Shown here: piece by piece, positions 28,625-37,697 of the stretch
Layout: each line of letters begins with the position of its first letter
How positions within the stretch are numbered: position 1 is the stretch's first letter
Assembly (NCBI GenBank): GCA_905215935.1
Contig: CAJMRY010000002.1
Location: 186,001-250,000, forward strand
Direction of reading: 5' to 3'
Origin: an uncultured bacterium
GTDB taxonomy: Bacteria > Bacillota > Clostridia > TANB77 > CAG-508
DNA: 64,000 nucleotides
Notes under the pieces: generated by a model
The model's database searches: none
Seen by the model: the letters and a program-made list of their open reading frames with translations, nothing else
What the model was told of the DNA's origin: nothing
Position numbers and translations under genes: made by a program

Positions 28625-29947
28625 ATGGGAAAGCAAATAGAACTAGAGCAAATAAGAAATTTTAGCAAAGTATATAATCAAGATAAAACAAATAAAATAA
28701 TTGAAAATGCAATAACAAATAATGGTATAGAAAAAGTCTGTATAAATAGAAACGTTATAATAGAGAACCAACCAATTTTTAATATAGAATTACCAGAAAG
28801 TAAGAGATATGACCAACAAGAAAGTTGGAGATGTTGGATATATGGAGGATTAAACTTTATAAAACACAATATAGCTAAAAATTTAAATATTGATGTTAAA
28901 GATTTAGAACTGTCTAATAACTACATAGCATTTTTCGATAAATTAGAAAAATCAAATACATTATATGAAAATATTATCAATTTAGATAACACAGATTTCG
29001 AATTTATGCATAAAGAAAATGTTTTTCATTATGCTGTTTCTGAAGTTGGATATTGGGAATTTTTTGCAGGTCTTATAAATAAATATGGAATTTTACCATA
29101 TTCATATATGCCAAATGCAGTTGAAAGTTCAAATTATCAAAAAATTGAATATATATATACTGAAAAAGTAAAAAAAGACGTATTAGAATTAATAAAATTA
29201 AGAGAAAATGGAGCAATTTCTGGAGTTTTAAGAGAATATAAAAATAAATTTTTACAAGAAAACTATAATTTACTTTCTAAAATACTTGGTGAACCACAAG
29301 AAAATTTCAAGTTTGAATATAAAGATAGAAATGGTGATTATAAAGTATTTAACAATTTAACACCAATAGAATTTAAAAATAAATTTCTAAGTATAAAGCT
29401 AGAGGACTTTGTAACAATTGGAAACTTTCCAATGTATTGTAGGGAATTTAATAAAGTATATAAGAAAAAGTATGTTGGAAGTGTATATGAAGACTCTACT
29501 GTAAAATATTTAAATTTACCAATAGATAATTTAAAAGAATTGACAATAAAACAACTAAAAGATGGACTACCTGTATATATGGGAGCACATATTAGAAAAT
29601 TTAGAGATACAAAATCAGGAATTTTAGATATAAGATTATATAATTATGAAGAAACTATAAATTTTAAAAGATTATCAAAAGAAGAAGCATTGAATTTATA
29701 TGATATAAGAGCACATCATGTTATGGTATTTACAGGGGTTAATTTAATAGATGAAAAGCCACAAAGATGGAAGGTAGAAGATAGTTATGGTGATAAAGAA
29801 AAAGTTAATGGTTATTATATAATGAATGACAATTTCTTTGATGAATTTGTTTTAAGTATTGTAATTGATAAAAAATATTTATCAGAAGAACAAAGAGAAT
29901 TACTAAATGAAGAACCAATAGAATATGAGATTGCAGATCCATTTTAA
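28625..29947 (+). CDS. C1-family (bleomycin hydrolase/PepC-like) cysteine peptidase
   Basis: 440 aa from the ATG preceded by ggaggt; the ATG at 28613 overlaps that RBS. The catalytic Cys is Cys70 in QQESWRCWIYGG, the form seen in aminopeptidase C. The His is in IRAHHVMVFTGVN (about residue 365). The position of the third catalytic residue, usually Asn in a KVENSWG motif, reads KVEDSYG, an Asp. The length is that of PepC, which forms a hexameric barrel and trims peptides. A direct 23-base gap to an ABC exporter suggests a special role, such as handling an exported peptide. Confidence 0.75.
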   Translation: MGKQIELEQIRNFSKVYNQDKTNKIIENAITNNGIEKVCINRNVIIENQPIFNIELPESKRYDQQESWRCWIYGGLNFIKHNIAKNLNIDVKDLELSNNYIAFFDKLEKSNTLYENIINLDNTDFEFMHKENVFHYAVSEVGYWEFFAGLINKYGILPYSYMPNAVESSNYQKIEYIYTEKVKKDVLELIKLRENGAISGVLREYKNKFLQENYNLLSKILGEPQENFKFEYKDRNGDYKVFNNLTPIEFKNKFLSIKLEDFVTIGNFPMYCREFNKVYKKKYVGSVYEDSTVKYLNLPIDNLKELTIKQLKDGLPVYMGAHIRKFRDTKSGILDIRLYNYEETINFKRLSKEEALNLYDIRAHHVMVFTGVNLIDEKPQRWKVEDSYGDKEKVNGYYIMNDNFFDEFVLSIVIDKKYLSEEQRELLNEEPIEYEIADPF

Positions 29948-29970
29948 ATAACAAGAAAGGAGAAAAATAA

Positions 29971-31566
29971 ATGAAATACCCTTTTAAAATTTTAGATAAA
30001 AAGAAATTCATCTTAAGTTATATAAATGCATTTATAGTAAATTTATGTATATATTTAATACCAGTAGTGTTAGCAATTTTTACAACACAACCATTTACAT
30101 TACAAAAACTTAAATATTTAATAATATCTATTATAGGTTTGAAAATAACAGAGATAATATTAAATCATGTTTGGGTAGTATATATTTTAAGATTTGAAAA
30201 TAAATATGCAAAAGATTTACAATTATCTTATTTTGATAGAGTAGCAAGAATGAAACCTTATAAATTAAACAAAGTACATAATGGATTTTTAAAAAAACAA
30301 ATTGATATCATTTCAGAAGAAGCAAAAGAATTTATAGAGTATATTTTTGAAACAGTAAATGGATTTTTAATATCAATTGTAATATTTTTAATACAAGTAA
30401 AAAATCAAGATTTAAATATGTTTTTTGTTTGTTTAGGAATGGTAATTTGTATGGTACTTTATAATATATGGCTTGGAAAAAAGTATGTTACAAAACAAGA
30501 AAATTATAATAATTCATATTCAAAATATAACTCTACATATGTTGACTTTTTACAAAATATAAAAACTGTAAAAAGATTGAACGCAGTTAAATATGCCAAT
30601 TTCAAAAATGAAAAAACATTTAAAGATGTAATACCAAAATTAGATAAGGTAAACTTTTTTTATTCTTTAAGGTCAAATGGAATAAGTTTTTTTGTATATT
30701 TTATGTATGTAATAATTCTTATGAATTTATATTTTAAAATGAAAAATGGACAAGATATCTTATCATACTTGTTATTTTATGCTACAATGTTTAGTGGATT
30801 AAGTAGTGAATTAAAAGATTTGTCTAGGTTATTTATGCATTATAATAAATTTCAAGCGGCTACTAATCAAGTTGAAGAAATAATAGGAAATGATGATGAA
30901 AGTGACACTATAAATAACTGGAAAACTATACAAATTAGTAACCTAGAATTTAAGTATAATGAAGAATCAAAAGTAGCAATAACAATACCGAATTTCAAAA
31001 TAGATAAGGGAGAAAAGATTAGTATAGTTGGAAAATCAGGGCAAGGAAAAACAACATTTCTAAATATATTTTCAAGGGATATAGAGGTAAAGGATGAAAA
31101 TTATAAAATAGATGGAGAGGTAATAAAGGGGAATTTAAATTTAGCCTATATTTCTCAAGAAATTGATTTATTTGATTTAACGGTTAGAGAAAATCTATGT
31201 TTAGGAAAAAATATAGAAGATGATAGACTAATGATGTATTTAAAAGAAGCAGGGCTTGAAGAATGGGTTATTAGATTAGAAAAAGGATTAGATACAGTAG
31301 TAGGAGAACGAGGTCTAAAATTATCTGTTGGACAAAAACAGAGATTGAATATAATAAGAGGAATTTTGTTAAATAAAGATATATATATTCTAGATGAACC
31401 AACTTCTAATTTAGATAAAGAAACAGAGAAATTGATTGTAAATTTAATTCAAAAATATTTGAAAAATAAAACTGTTATTATAGTTACTCATAGAGATGAA
31501 ATAAAAAAGATTTGTAGTAGGCATTATGAATTTAAAGATAATATTATGCAAGAATACAAATTATAA
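29971..31566 (+). CDS. ABC exporter, fused membrane and ATPase domains
   Basis: 531 aa. Six membrane spans cover residues 12-285. The ATPase domain has Walker A VGKSGQGKTT (about 352), a Q-loop AYISQEIDLF, the signature LSVGQKQRLN (Val for the usual Gly) and Walker B IYILDEPTSNLD, then the His-switch VTHRDE. It is a half-transporter that would dimerise and export a peptide, lipid or drug. There is no C39 peptidase domain at its N-terminus; the C1 peptidase encoded just upstream could take that place. Confidence 0.8.
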   Translation: MKYPFKILDKKKFILSYINAFIVNLCIYLIPVVLAIFTTQPFTLQKLKYLIISIIGLKITEIILNHVWVVYILRFENKYAKDLQLSYFDRVARMKPYKLNKVHNGFLKKQIDIISEEAKEFIEYIFETVNGFLISIVIFLIQVKNQDLNMFFVCLGMVICMVLYNIWLGKKYVTKQENYNNSYSKYNSTYVDFLQNIKTVKRLNAVKYANFKNEKTFKDVIPKLDKVNFFYSLRSNGISFFVYFMYVIILMNLYFKMKNGQDILSYLLFYATMFSGLSSELKDLSRLFMHYNKFQAATNQVEEIIGNDDESDTINNWKTIQISNLEFKYNEESKVAITIPNFKIDKGEKISIVGKSGQGKTTFLNIFSRDIEVKDENYKIDGEVIKGNLNLAYISQEIDLFDLTVRENLCLGKNIEDDRLMMYLKEAGLEEWVIRLEKGLDTVVGERGLKLSVGQKQRLNIIRGILLNKDIYILDEPTSNLDKETEKLIVNLIQKYLKNKTVIIVTHRDEIKKICSRHYEFKDNIMQEYKL

Positions 31567-31650
31567 AACTATATGAAATAGCAATTGCAATAAATTTTAT
31601 TAAGTTATCAAATAGCAGTATTGTATATAAAAATAATTGGAGAACTAGAA

Positions 31651-32151
31651 ATGATATTTAGTATTTTAGCTTTTATAGCATTAATTTTAAGTATTTGTAT
31701 AAAAAACAGAAAGAAATCATTATGTGTACAAGCACTTAATTGCTTTTTTGAAGCAATATATGGTTTTTTCATAAATGCTTTTACAGGTGCATTTTTAAGT
31801 ATAATTAACTTTATAAGAACTTTTATATTTATACAAAGTGAAAAAATAAGTAGAAAAATATATGTTTTAATTCTTATCATATTTGAAGGTATAATTATTA
31901 TAAATTGTATATACACATGGAATGGATTAATATCATTATTACCAACATTAGGTTCAATAATTAGAACATATTGTTTATGGCAAACAGATATGAAGCTAGT
32001 AAGAATATCAGGAATTACTACTGGAATTTTATATGGTTTATATTACTTATATTATCAAAGTTGGTTTATTGTTATGGGTGATGTAATATTATTGATTATA
32101 GGAATCATAAGTGTTTATAAAAATGATATAAAAAATAGAAAAGAGGTGTGA
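31651..32151 (+). CDS. YgjV-like multi-span inner membrane protein
   Basis: 166 aa from the ATG with RBS ggagaa; the upstream TTG at 31621 is unlikely. Six short hydrophobic segments with a conserved-looking SIIRTYCLWQTDMKLVRI stretch resemble the YgjV family (PF10688), whose role is unknown. It ends about 110 bases before the toxin-antitoxin RNA. Confidence 0.6.
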   Translation: MIFSILAFIALILSICIKNRKKSLCVQALNCFFEAIYGFFINAFTGAFLSIINFIRTFIFIQSEKISRKIYVLILIIFEGIIIINCIYTWNGLISLLPTLGSIIRTYCLWQTDMKLVRISGITTGILYGLYYLYYQSWFIVMGDVILLIIGIISVYKNDIKNRKEV

Positions 32152-32189
32152 AGATTAAAGAATAATCTTTATTTCTGCACTAAAAAGTA

Positions 32190-32218
32190 TTGATTTTATA
32201 AATAAAATCAAGTATTAT
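32190..32218 (+). promoter_or_regulatory. Promoter of the type III toxin-antitoxin locus
   Basis: TTGATT at 32190-32195, a 17-base spacer and TATTAT at 32213-32218; start expected about 32226, just before the repeats. Confidence 0.55.
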
Positions 32219-32260
32219 GAATATAATAAAAGTGATATAGAAATATATCCTTTTTCTAAT

Positions 32261-32354
32261 AAAATGTGAATCGCAACCCTATTTGCGAATATAAATGGAT
32301 AGGTGAGAAAATGTGAACCGCAACCCTGCTTGCGAGATATAAATGGGCAGGTGG
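32261..32354 (+). ncRNA. Type III antitoxin RNA: two tandem pseudoknot repeats
   Basis: Two direct repeats of exactly 47 bases (32261-32307, 32308-32354) plus the first bases of a third (AAAAATGT). Each folds as an H-type pseudoknot: stem CGCAA/TTGCG, and the hairpin loop pairs with a downstream segment. The loop pairing covaries: CCTAT with ATAGG in repeat 1, CCTGC with GCAGG in repeat 2. This is the layout of ToxI/CptI/TenpI antitoxins, in which the toxin nuclease cuts the precursor into single repeats that bind and inhibit it. A terminator and a toxin-like reading frame follow as in all known type III loci. Confidence 0.8.
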
Positions 32355-32372
32355 AAAAATGTTAATTATAGT

Positions 32373-32409
32373 AAAATATGGGGTCTATAAAACTTAGATC
32401 CCATATTTT
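32373..32409 (+). terminator. Leaky terminator between antitoxin RNA and toxin
   Basis: Stem AAAATATGGG.TCTA/TAGA.CCCATATTTT with a small bulge and a 6-base loop. In type III systems such a hairpin lets most transcripts end after the antitoxin. Confidence 0.8.
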
Positions 32410-32432
32410 CATAAAGGAGAAACGAAATAAAA

Positions 32433-32845
32433 ATGACAATAGAAGATGGAAAGTTTTATTTTATAAAAGATGTGTTCTTTGATATATTTAAAGATTATGG
32501 TCTAATGTATGGTTTGTTCCAATATCTACTAAATATTATAAGTACAAGAAAATATATGATAATAAAAAATTAAGGGTTGGAAAAAAGCCAGTATATAATT
32601 TTGTATTTGGAAAAGTACTAGGTAAAGATGCAACATTTTTGCTACAAAATATATTTACAACAATAGAAAAATACATAGAGAAAAAATATACAAATTCAAA
32701 TAAAGATGTAGAAATCCCGATAGTAGTAAAAGAAGAAATTATAACTACAGCATTAAGAGTTATAAGACTTGCTGAAAGTGGAGTAAATATTCCTTTTTAC
32801 AATATAATTGAAATGAAAGAAGTTTTATTAGAAGATTTAAAATAG
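32433..32845 (+). pseudogene. Type III toxin (ToxN/CptN/TenpN-like endoribonuclease), internally damaged
   Basis: Good RBS (aaggaga) and ATG. The first part (frame of 32433) encodes MTIEDGKFYFIKDVFFDIF and ends in a stop at 32573. The remaining toxin, starting with WFVPISTKYYKYKKIYD and VFGKVLGKDATFLLQN, is in another frame from about 32510 to 32845. The expected stretch of about 20 residues between these parts, which carries conserved active-site sequence in the family, is absent. This is not a CGG shift. An internal deletion that also shifted the frame explains it, so the toxin is probably dead while the antitoxin repeats remain. Confidence 0.7.
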
Positions 32846-32847
32846 TA

Positions 32848-32894
32848 AAAACAGTTCATTTAGTGTACTATAATTGCACTAAGTGAACTGTTTT
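32848..32894 (+). terminator. Terminator after the toxin remnant
   Basis: An 18-bp stem, AAAACAGTTCA...TTAGTG with its complement (one G-T pair), ending in TTTT. Confidence 0.8.
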
Positions 32895-33051
32895 ATAGTT
32901 GATGACCTTAAATTTCATACTAATGTATTTTTGCGCAGTTGTTTATTAATCGCTAGACTTTTTTTCTTTTGTGTGATATAGTTTTGACATAAAAATGATA
33001 ATAAAAATTATAAACAATTTAAAGATGTGCTAAAAAATAAGGAGGATAAAA

Positions 33052-33609
33052 ATGGAACAAGGAAATTATTTTATAATACATGGATCTTTTAGTAATCCAT
33101 ATTCAAATTGGTTTAGTTGGTTACATGAATTTCTAGAAGATGAAGGTAAACAAACTTATACACCAGATTTTCCTGTAGGAGTAGGATATCAAAATTATGA
33201 AAATTGGAGTAAATTACTTAAATATTATTTAGACTTAGGATTAATAAATGAAAATACAACAATAATAGCACATAGTATAGCACCAGTATTTGTATCAAAG
33301 TTTTTAACACAAAATAAAGTAAAGGTTAAAAAATTAATTTTTGTATGTGGATTTAATAATTATTTAGGAATAAATGAAGAGTATGATGCTGTTAATGAAT
33401 CAATGTATTTTGAAAATTTAGAAGATGTAAAGAATTGTAGTAAAGAAATTATATGTTTTTATTCAGACAATGATCCATATGTAAAATATGAAGTAGAAAA
33501 GGAATTTGCAGATATTATTGCAACAGAACAGATTTTAATGCCAAATGCAGGACATATAAATGCAGAAGCTGGATATGATACATTCGAAGAGATTGTAAGT
33601 TATCTTTAA
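33052..33609 (+). CDS. RBBP9/YdeN-like serine hydrolase
   Basis: 185 aa. The N-terminus has the HGSFSNPYSNW oxyanion region, the nucleophile elbow is AHSIAP (about residue 75), an Asp follows in YSDNDPYV and the His is in NAGHINAEAGY. This matches the small RBBP9-type alpha/beta hydrolases. RBS aaggagg. It is followed 27 bases later by a metallo-hydrolase. Confidence 0.75.
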   Translation: MEQGNYFIIHGSFSNPYSNWFSWLHEFLEDEGKQTYTPDFPVGVGYQNYENWSKLLKYYLDLGLINENTTIIAHSIAPVFVSKFLTQNKVKVKKLIFVCGFNNYLGINEEYDAVNESMYFENLEDVKNCSKEIICFYSDNDPYVKYEVEKEFADIIATEQILMPNAGHINAEAGYDTFEEIVSYL

Positions 33610-33636
33610 AAAATGTAAAAGAAAGGTTTGATAATT

Positions 33637-34293
33637 ATGAAAATAACAAAATTTCCACAATCATGTTTATTAATTGAAACAAAAGGAAAGAAAATATTAA
33701 TAGATCCAGGTACATTAAAATATAAAGAAGAATATTTTGATATTTGGAATAAAGTAGACATTATTTTAATAACACATAAGCACCCAGATCATTGTAATAC
33801 AGAAGTATTAGAAAAAATAAATGATAAAATTAAAATTTACTCAAGTAAAGAAGTACAAGATGCAAATAAAAATTTAAATATAAGTGTTGTAAAAGAAAAT
33901 GATATTATAGAATTAGATGATATAAAAATAGAAGTAGTACATGCTATACATGGATATCAACCATTATTAAAAGGAGATAAAGAAATAAATGAAAATATAG
34001 GATATATTATTGATGATGGAGAAAATAGATTATATACAACAAGTGATACAATTTGTTTCAAAAATGACTATAAAGCAGATATCTTATGTATTCCTGTAAC
34101 AGGACATGGATTAACCATGTCAGCGTTTGAAGCATCTTTATATTCAAAAGAAGTAGGAGCAACATTAACAATACCAATTCATATGGATAACCCAAGTTTT
34201 CCTCCTGATTTTGAATATATTAAAGAAATGTTTAATAAATATGAAGTCGAATATGAAATTTTAGAAAATGAAGAAACTATTGAGATAGATTAA
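33637..34293 (+). CDS. Metallo-beta-lactamase-fold hydrolase, UlaG-like
   Basis: 218 aa from ATG 33637 (RBS aaagg). The zinc motif is ITHKHPDH (about residue 48), preceded by the strand ILIDPGT; a later Asp is in YTTSDTICF and the final His in IPIHMDNP. The group includes L-ascorbate-6-phosphate lactonase and many uncharacterised hydrolases. A terminator hairpin follows. Confidence 0.75.
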   Translation: MKITKFPQSCLLIETKGKKILIDPGTLKYKEEYFDIWNKVDIILITHKHPDHCNTEVLEKINDKIKIYSSKEVQDANKNLNISVVKENDIIELDDIKIEVVHAIHGYQPLLKGDKEINENIGYIIDDGENRLYTTSDTICFKNDYKADILCIPVTGHGLTMSAFEASLYSKEVGATLTIPIHMDNPSFPPDFEYIKEMFNKYEVEYEILENEETIEID

Positions 34294-34310
34294 ATAGTTA
34301 AAATATTATA

Positions 34311-34383
34311 TATGTGCTTTATAAAATTTAATTATGGTTAGATATATTACTAAATTAAATTTTTAAAGCACATTATTTTTTTA
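34311..34383 (+). terminator. Terminator after the UlaG-like gene
   Basis: Outer stem TGTGCTTT/AAAGCACA with an inner AT-rich pairing (AAATTTAAT/TAAATT) and a TATTTTTTTA tail. Confidence 0.65.
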
Positions 34384-34434
34384 TAATATGTTAATAATAC
34401 TAGTTTTTGATATTATAAATGTTTGTAAATTTAA

Positions 34435-34463
34435 TTTACTTTTGCATTAAAAAATGATATAAA
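34435..34463 (+). promoter_or_regulatory. Promoter in the 290-base gap before the hypothetical gene at 34584
   Basis: TTTACT, a 17-base spacer and TATAAA. Beyond this and the terminator nothing else is seen in 34294-34583. Confidence 0.45.
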
Positions 34464-34583
34464 ATGAAAGTAGATGAAGAAATTAAAGTATTTATAAACT
34501 AAATGTCCAAATTGTATTAAAACTAATATAATAAGTTTTAGTACAAATGAAATTGTAAAGATAAACTATTAGGAGGTTTAATA

Positions 34584-35033
34584 ATGGAAAGTTTAATTAA
34601 TAACTTAAAACAAAATGTTAGGGTAATTATAAAGGGAGAAGATTATACAGTAAAAACTAAAACATGGTATTCAATAGAAGAAGATAATAAAACTTCATAT
34701 GTAAAATGTGAACTAAGTGGTGGCAAAGTTTTAGTTATAATTCCAGATGACAATCTTATATATATAGGTGGTGTGATTGAAAATATGGATTACAAAAAAA
34801 TATCTGATGATAAAATTAAGTATAATGATGTACTATTTAATAAAACAGGAGAAGGACATCAATTTATTACTAATATAGAATTTGGAAATAAAGATGAAGT
34901 CGAAGGAAAATGCATATTTGAAGATTATGAATATGAAGATAATATAATTAGTCTAGGGATATTAACAGATAAAGGTGTAAGAGCGGATGTATATGCTGAT
35001 GTTTTAGGAATAGAAGACATTGTAATTAAATAA
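34584..35033 (+). CDS. Hypothetical protein, possibly DUF4178-like
   Basis: 149 aa with strong RBS taggaggt. The sequence alternates short beta-strand-like hydrophobic and charged segments (GEDYTVKTKTWYSIEED, SGGKVLVIIPDDNLIYIG), as in small beta-sandwich or barrel domains of the DUF4178 kind. No catalytic motif or membrane span. The next gene follows 49 bases later. Confidence 0.45.
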   Translation: MESLINNLKQNVRVIIKGEDYTVKTKTWYSIEEDNKTSYVKCELSGGKVLVIIPDDNLIYIGGVIENMDYKKISDDKIKYNDVLFNKTGEGHQFITNIEFGNKDEVEGKCIFEDYEYEDNIISLGILTDKGVRADVYADVLGIEDIVIK

Positions 35034-35082
35034 GCAAAAGTAAGTTATAATTCCCAAATATAATAGAAAGGCACTAAAGAGT

Positions 35083-35808
35083 ATGTTAAAAAACAAAAAA
35101 GCAATCATATTTGATATGGATGGAACATTAATTAATTCAATTGGAATATGGAATGACATAGATGAGGAATTAATTAAAACAATAGGAAATGGAGAAATTG
35201 ACAATATAGATATAGCAAAACAGAGAGATGAAAAACTAAAAGAATACAGTAAATCTGAAGATGCATACTTAGAATATTGTGATTTTCTAAAAAATAAATA
35301 TAATGCTAATATAAGTAAAGAAGAAATTAAAAAATTAAGATATGAAATTGCAGAAAATTATTTAAGAGAAAAAGTTGAATATAATCCAAATGCAGAAAAG
35401 GTATTAAAGTATTTAAAAGAAAAAGGATTTATATTAGCAATAGCAACTACAACAAATGAACATACAATAGAAATTTATAAAAAGTATAATAAAAATATAA
35501 TAGATAAAGCGAATCTAGAAGACATATTTTCTATTATATATTCAAAAAATGCAGTTAAAAACTTAAAACCAAACCCAGAAGTACATTATAAAATATTAAA
35601 AGAGTTAACTTTAAAACCAGAGGAATGCTTAATTATAGAAGATTCCATTATAGGAGTAGAAGCAGCAAATAATGCAAATATAGATGTTGTAGCAATATAT
35701 GATAAATATTCAGACTGTGATAGAGAAAGAATCAATAAGTTATCACAATATCAATTTAAAGACTTTAATGAAATGTTAGAATATATAAAAGCTGAGTTAG
35801 AAGCTTAA
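35083..35808 (+). CDS. HAD hydrolase, beta-phosphoglucomutase/phosphatase-like
   Basis: 241 aa. Motif I IIFDMDGTLINSIG (residue 9 onward), motif II AIATTTNEHT (about 120), Lys motif III NLKPNPEVH (about 165) and motif IV LIIEDSIIGVEAANNA (about 183). The helical cap between motifs I and II marks subclass I. Likely a sugar- or nucleotide-phosphate phosphatase. Confidence 0.75.
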   Translation: MLKNKKAIIFDMDGTLINSIGIWNDIDEELIKTIGNGEIDNIDIAKQRDEKLKEYSKSEDAYLEYCDFLKNKYNANISKEEIKKLRYEIAENYLREKVEYNPNAEKVLKYLKEKGFILAIATTTNEHTIEIYKKYNKNIIDKANLEDIFSIIYSKNAVKNLKPNPEVHYKILKELTLKPEECLIIEDSIIGVEAANNANIDVVAIYDKYSDCDRERINKLSQYQFKDFNEMLEYIKAELEA

Positions 35809-35848
35809 AATAAAGCACAACATAAAAAATAAATAGTATGGAGGCAGA

Positions 35849-36253
35849 ATGATGAAAATAATAGATAAGATAGCATTTATATATTTAAAAGATGGAAAGA
35901 TATTAAGTACATTATCAAAAGGTAAAGATACATACTATATTCCAGGAGGTAAAAGAGAAGGAAAAGAAACAGATGAAGAAACTTTAACAAGAGAATGTAA
36001 AGAAGAATTAACTATTGATATAATAAAAGATACCATAAAATATTATGGTACATTTGAGGCTCAAGCACATGGAAAAGCAAAAGGAGTATTAGTAAGAATG
36101 ACATGTTATATGGCGGGTTTTGAAGGAACAGTTCAACCAAGTTCAGAGATTCAAGAGAATAAATGGCTAAACTATAATGATTTAGATAAAATATCTCCTG
36201 TAGATAAATTAATATTTAAAGATTTATATGAAAAAGGATTAATTACAAAATAA
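35849..36253 (+). CDS. NUDIX hydrolase
   Basis: 134 aa. NUDIX box GGKREGKETDEETL with RECKEEL (residues 30-52). Two adjacent ATG codons (35849, 35852) follow RBS ggagg; the second has the better spacing. It is close to the HAD phosphatase upstream and a surface protein downstream, with no terminator between. Confidence 0.75.
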   Translation: MMKIIDKIAFIYLKDGKILSTLSKGKDTYYIPGGKREGKETDEETLTRECKEELTIDIIKDTIKYYGTFEAQAHGKAKGVLVRMTCYMAGFEGTVQPSSEIQENKWLNYNDLDKISPVDKLIFKDLYEKGLITK

Positions 36254-36281
36254 AAAATAAAATAGTAAAGGAAAATAAAAA

Positions 36282-36956
36282 ATGAAAATATTTAAAAGAA
36301 TAATTATAATATTTATTATAATTTTTATAATAATAGCAATATCAATATTTGGATTTTTCGTATATCAAAAAAATAAAACTGTATACACTGCAAAAGACTT
36401 TGGAGTAAAAACAATTATTAGTAAAACAGATTATGATAATGATGGAGTAGATGATTATACAGATATATTACAAGGTGCAAAAATTGAAGCAAATAATAAA
36501 CCAATATATAAAAGCGAATATTATGCAGGAGGATATCCTCCTGATGAAGAGGGTGTATGTACAGATGTTATATGGAGAGCATTAAAAAACGCAGGATATT
36601 CATTAAAAGATATGGTAGATGAAGACATAAAAAACAATACATCAAAATATCCAAGGGTAAATGGCACTCCTGATCCTAATATTGATTTTAGAAGAGTACC
36701 AAATTTAAAAGTATATTTTGAAAGAAATCAGTTAAGTTTAATAACAGATTTAAGCAAGATAGAAGAATGGCAACCAGGAGATATTGTAATATTTGGAACT
36801 AGCCATATTGGAATTATATCAGATAAAAGAAATAAAAATGGAATACCATATTTAATACATAATGCAGGACAACCGTTAAGAGAAGAAGATGCTTTAGAAT
36901 TAAATAATATCTATGAACCAATAACAGGTCATTATAGAATGAAAGAAATATATTAA
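36282..36956 (+). CDS. DUF1287 exported/anchored protein (NlpC-like fold)
   Basis: 224 aa. Residues 4-27 form a strongly hydrophobic anchor or signal sequence, leaving the rest outside. The DUF1287 core shows CTDVIWRALKNAG with the presumed catalytic Cys and WQPGDIVIFGTSHIGIISD with the His; YDNDGVDDYTDI resembles a calcium-binding acidic loop. Cysteine-amidase-like activity on cell-wall peptides is inferred from the fold only. Confidence 0.75.
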   Translation: MKIFKRIIIIFIIIFIIIAISIFGFFVYQKNKTVYTAKDFGVKTIISKTDYDNDGVDDYTDILQGAKIEANNKPIYKSEYYAGGYPPDEEGVCTDVIWRALKNAGYSLKDMVDEDIKNNTSKYPRVNGTPDPNIDFRRVPNLKVYFERNQLSLITDLSKIEEWQPGDIVIFGTSHIGIISDKRNKNGIPYLIHNAGQPLREEDALELNNIYEPITGHYRMKEIY

Positions 36957-37102
36957 AAAAAATATTGACTAGAATAATATGATGAAATGAAACTTTTAGA
37001 AGCAACAAAAGGAAAGCTTCAAACAGATAGATATTACTTGATGGAAGAATAGTATTATTTAATATATCATATAAATAAAAGACTATAAAGGAGTGGATTA
37101 GA

Positions 37103-37645
37103 GTGGGAAAGGTATTAAGAATAAGAGAAGTTGGAGATCCAATTTTATCAATTAAATGTGAAGAGGTAAATATAAAAAATATAAATCAAGAAATATTAGA
37201 AGAAATTGAGGATTTAAAAGAAACATTAAATTTTACAGAAGGGTTTGGAATTGCAGCTCCACAAGCAGGGATAAATAAGCGAATTGTTATTATACAGATA
37301 AATAAAGAGAAATGTACATATAAGAATTGTAAAGAAGTACCAACTACAGTAATGATAAATCCAACATGGAGAAAAATGTCAGAAGAAACATATATAGAAT
37401 ATGAAGGATGTTTAAGTGTTCCTACAATAAGAGGAAAAGTAAAAAGATATAATCATATAGAAGTAACATATTATAATGAGAAAGGAGAAAAAATAGTAAA
37501 GCAAGTAAAAGGTTTTACAGCAAGAGATATACAACATGAGTGTGATCATTTAGATGGAATTGTATTTTTAGAAAAAGTAGTAGCTCCAAATGGATTTGCA
37601 ACAAAAGAAATGATGAATAAATTTAAACTAAAAGAAGAAGTATAA
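37103..37645 (+). CDS. def: Peptide deformylase
   Basis: 180 aa, GTG start with RBS aaggag 9 bases upstream. All three motifs are present: GFGIAAPQAG (motif 1), EGCLSVP (motif 2, with the metal Cys) and QHECDHLDG (motif 3, metal His pair and catalytic Glu). It removes the formyl group from nascent proteins. The insert before motif 2 and the longer C-terminus resemble type II Gram-positive enzymes. It is not next to fmt here. Confidence 0.9.
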   Translation: MGKVLRIREVGDPILSIKCEEVNIKNINQEILEEIEDLKETLNFTEGFGIAAPQAGINKRIVIIQINKEKCTYKNCKEVPTTVMINPTWRKMSEETYIEYEGCLSVPTIRGKVKRYNHIEVTYYNEKGEKIVKQVKGFTARDIQHECDHLDGIVFLEKVVAPNGFATKEMMNKFKLKEEV

Positions 37646-37697
37646 AACTGTATATTGTTATATAATAGTAAAAATAAGTTGATTGGGAGGACACAAG

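Noticed and set aside
32261..32354. The two 47-base repeats as a CRISPR array
   Set aside because: There are no spacers; the repeats are directly adjacent, fold as pseudoknots and precede a toxin-like gene.
32261..32354. The repeats as a preQ1-type or tandem riboswitch
   Set aside because: The following terminator and ToxN-like reading frame fit a type III antitoxin better, and the preQ1 core is not present.
32433..32845. The toxin frame break as a CGG shift
   Set aside because: There is no CGG at the break, the frame change is of the other sign, and family sequence is missing; this is a deletion.
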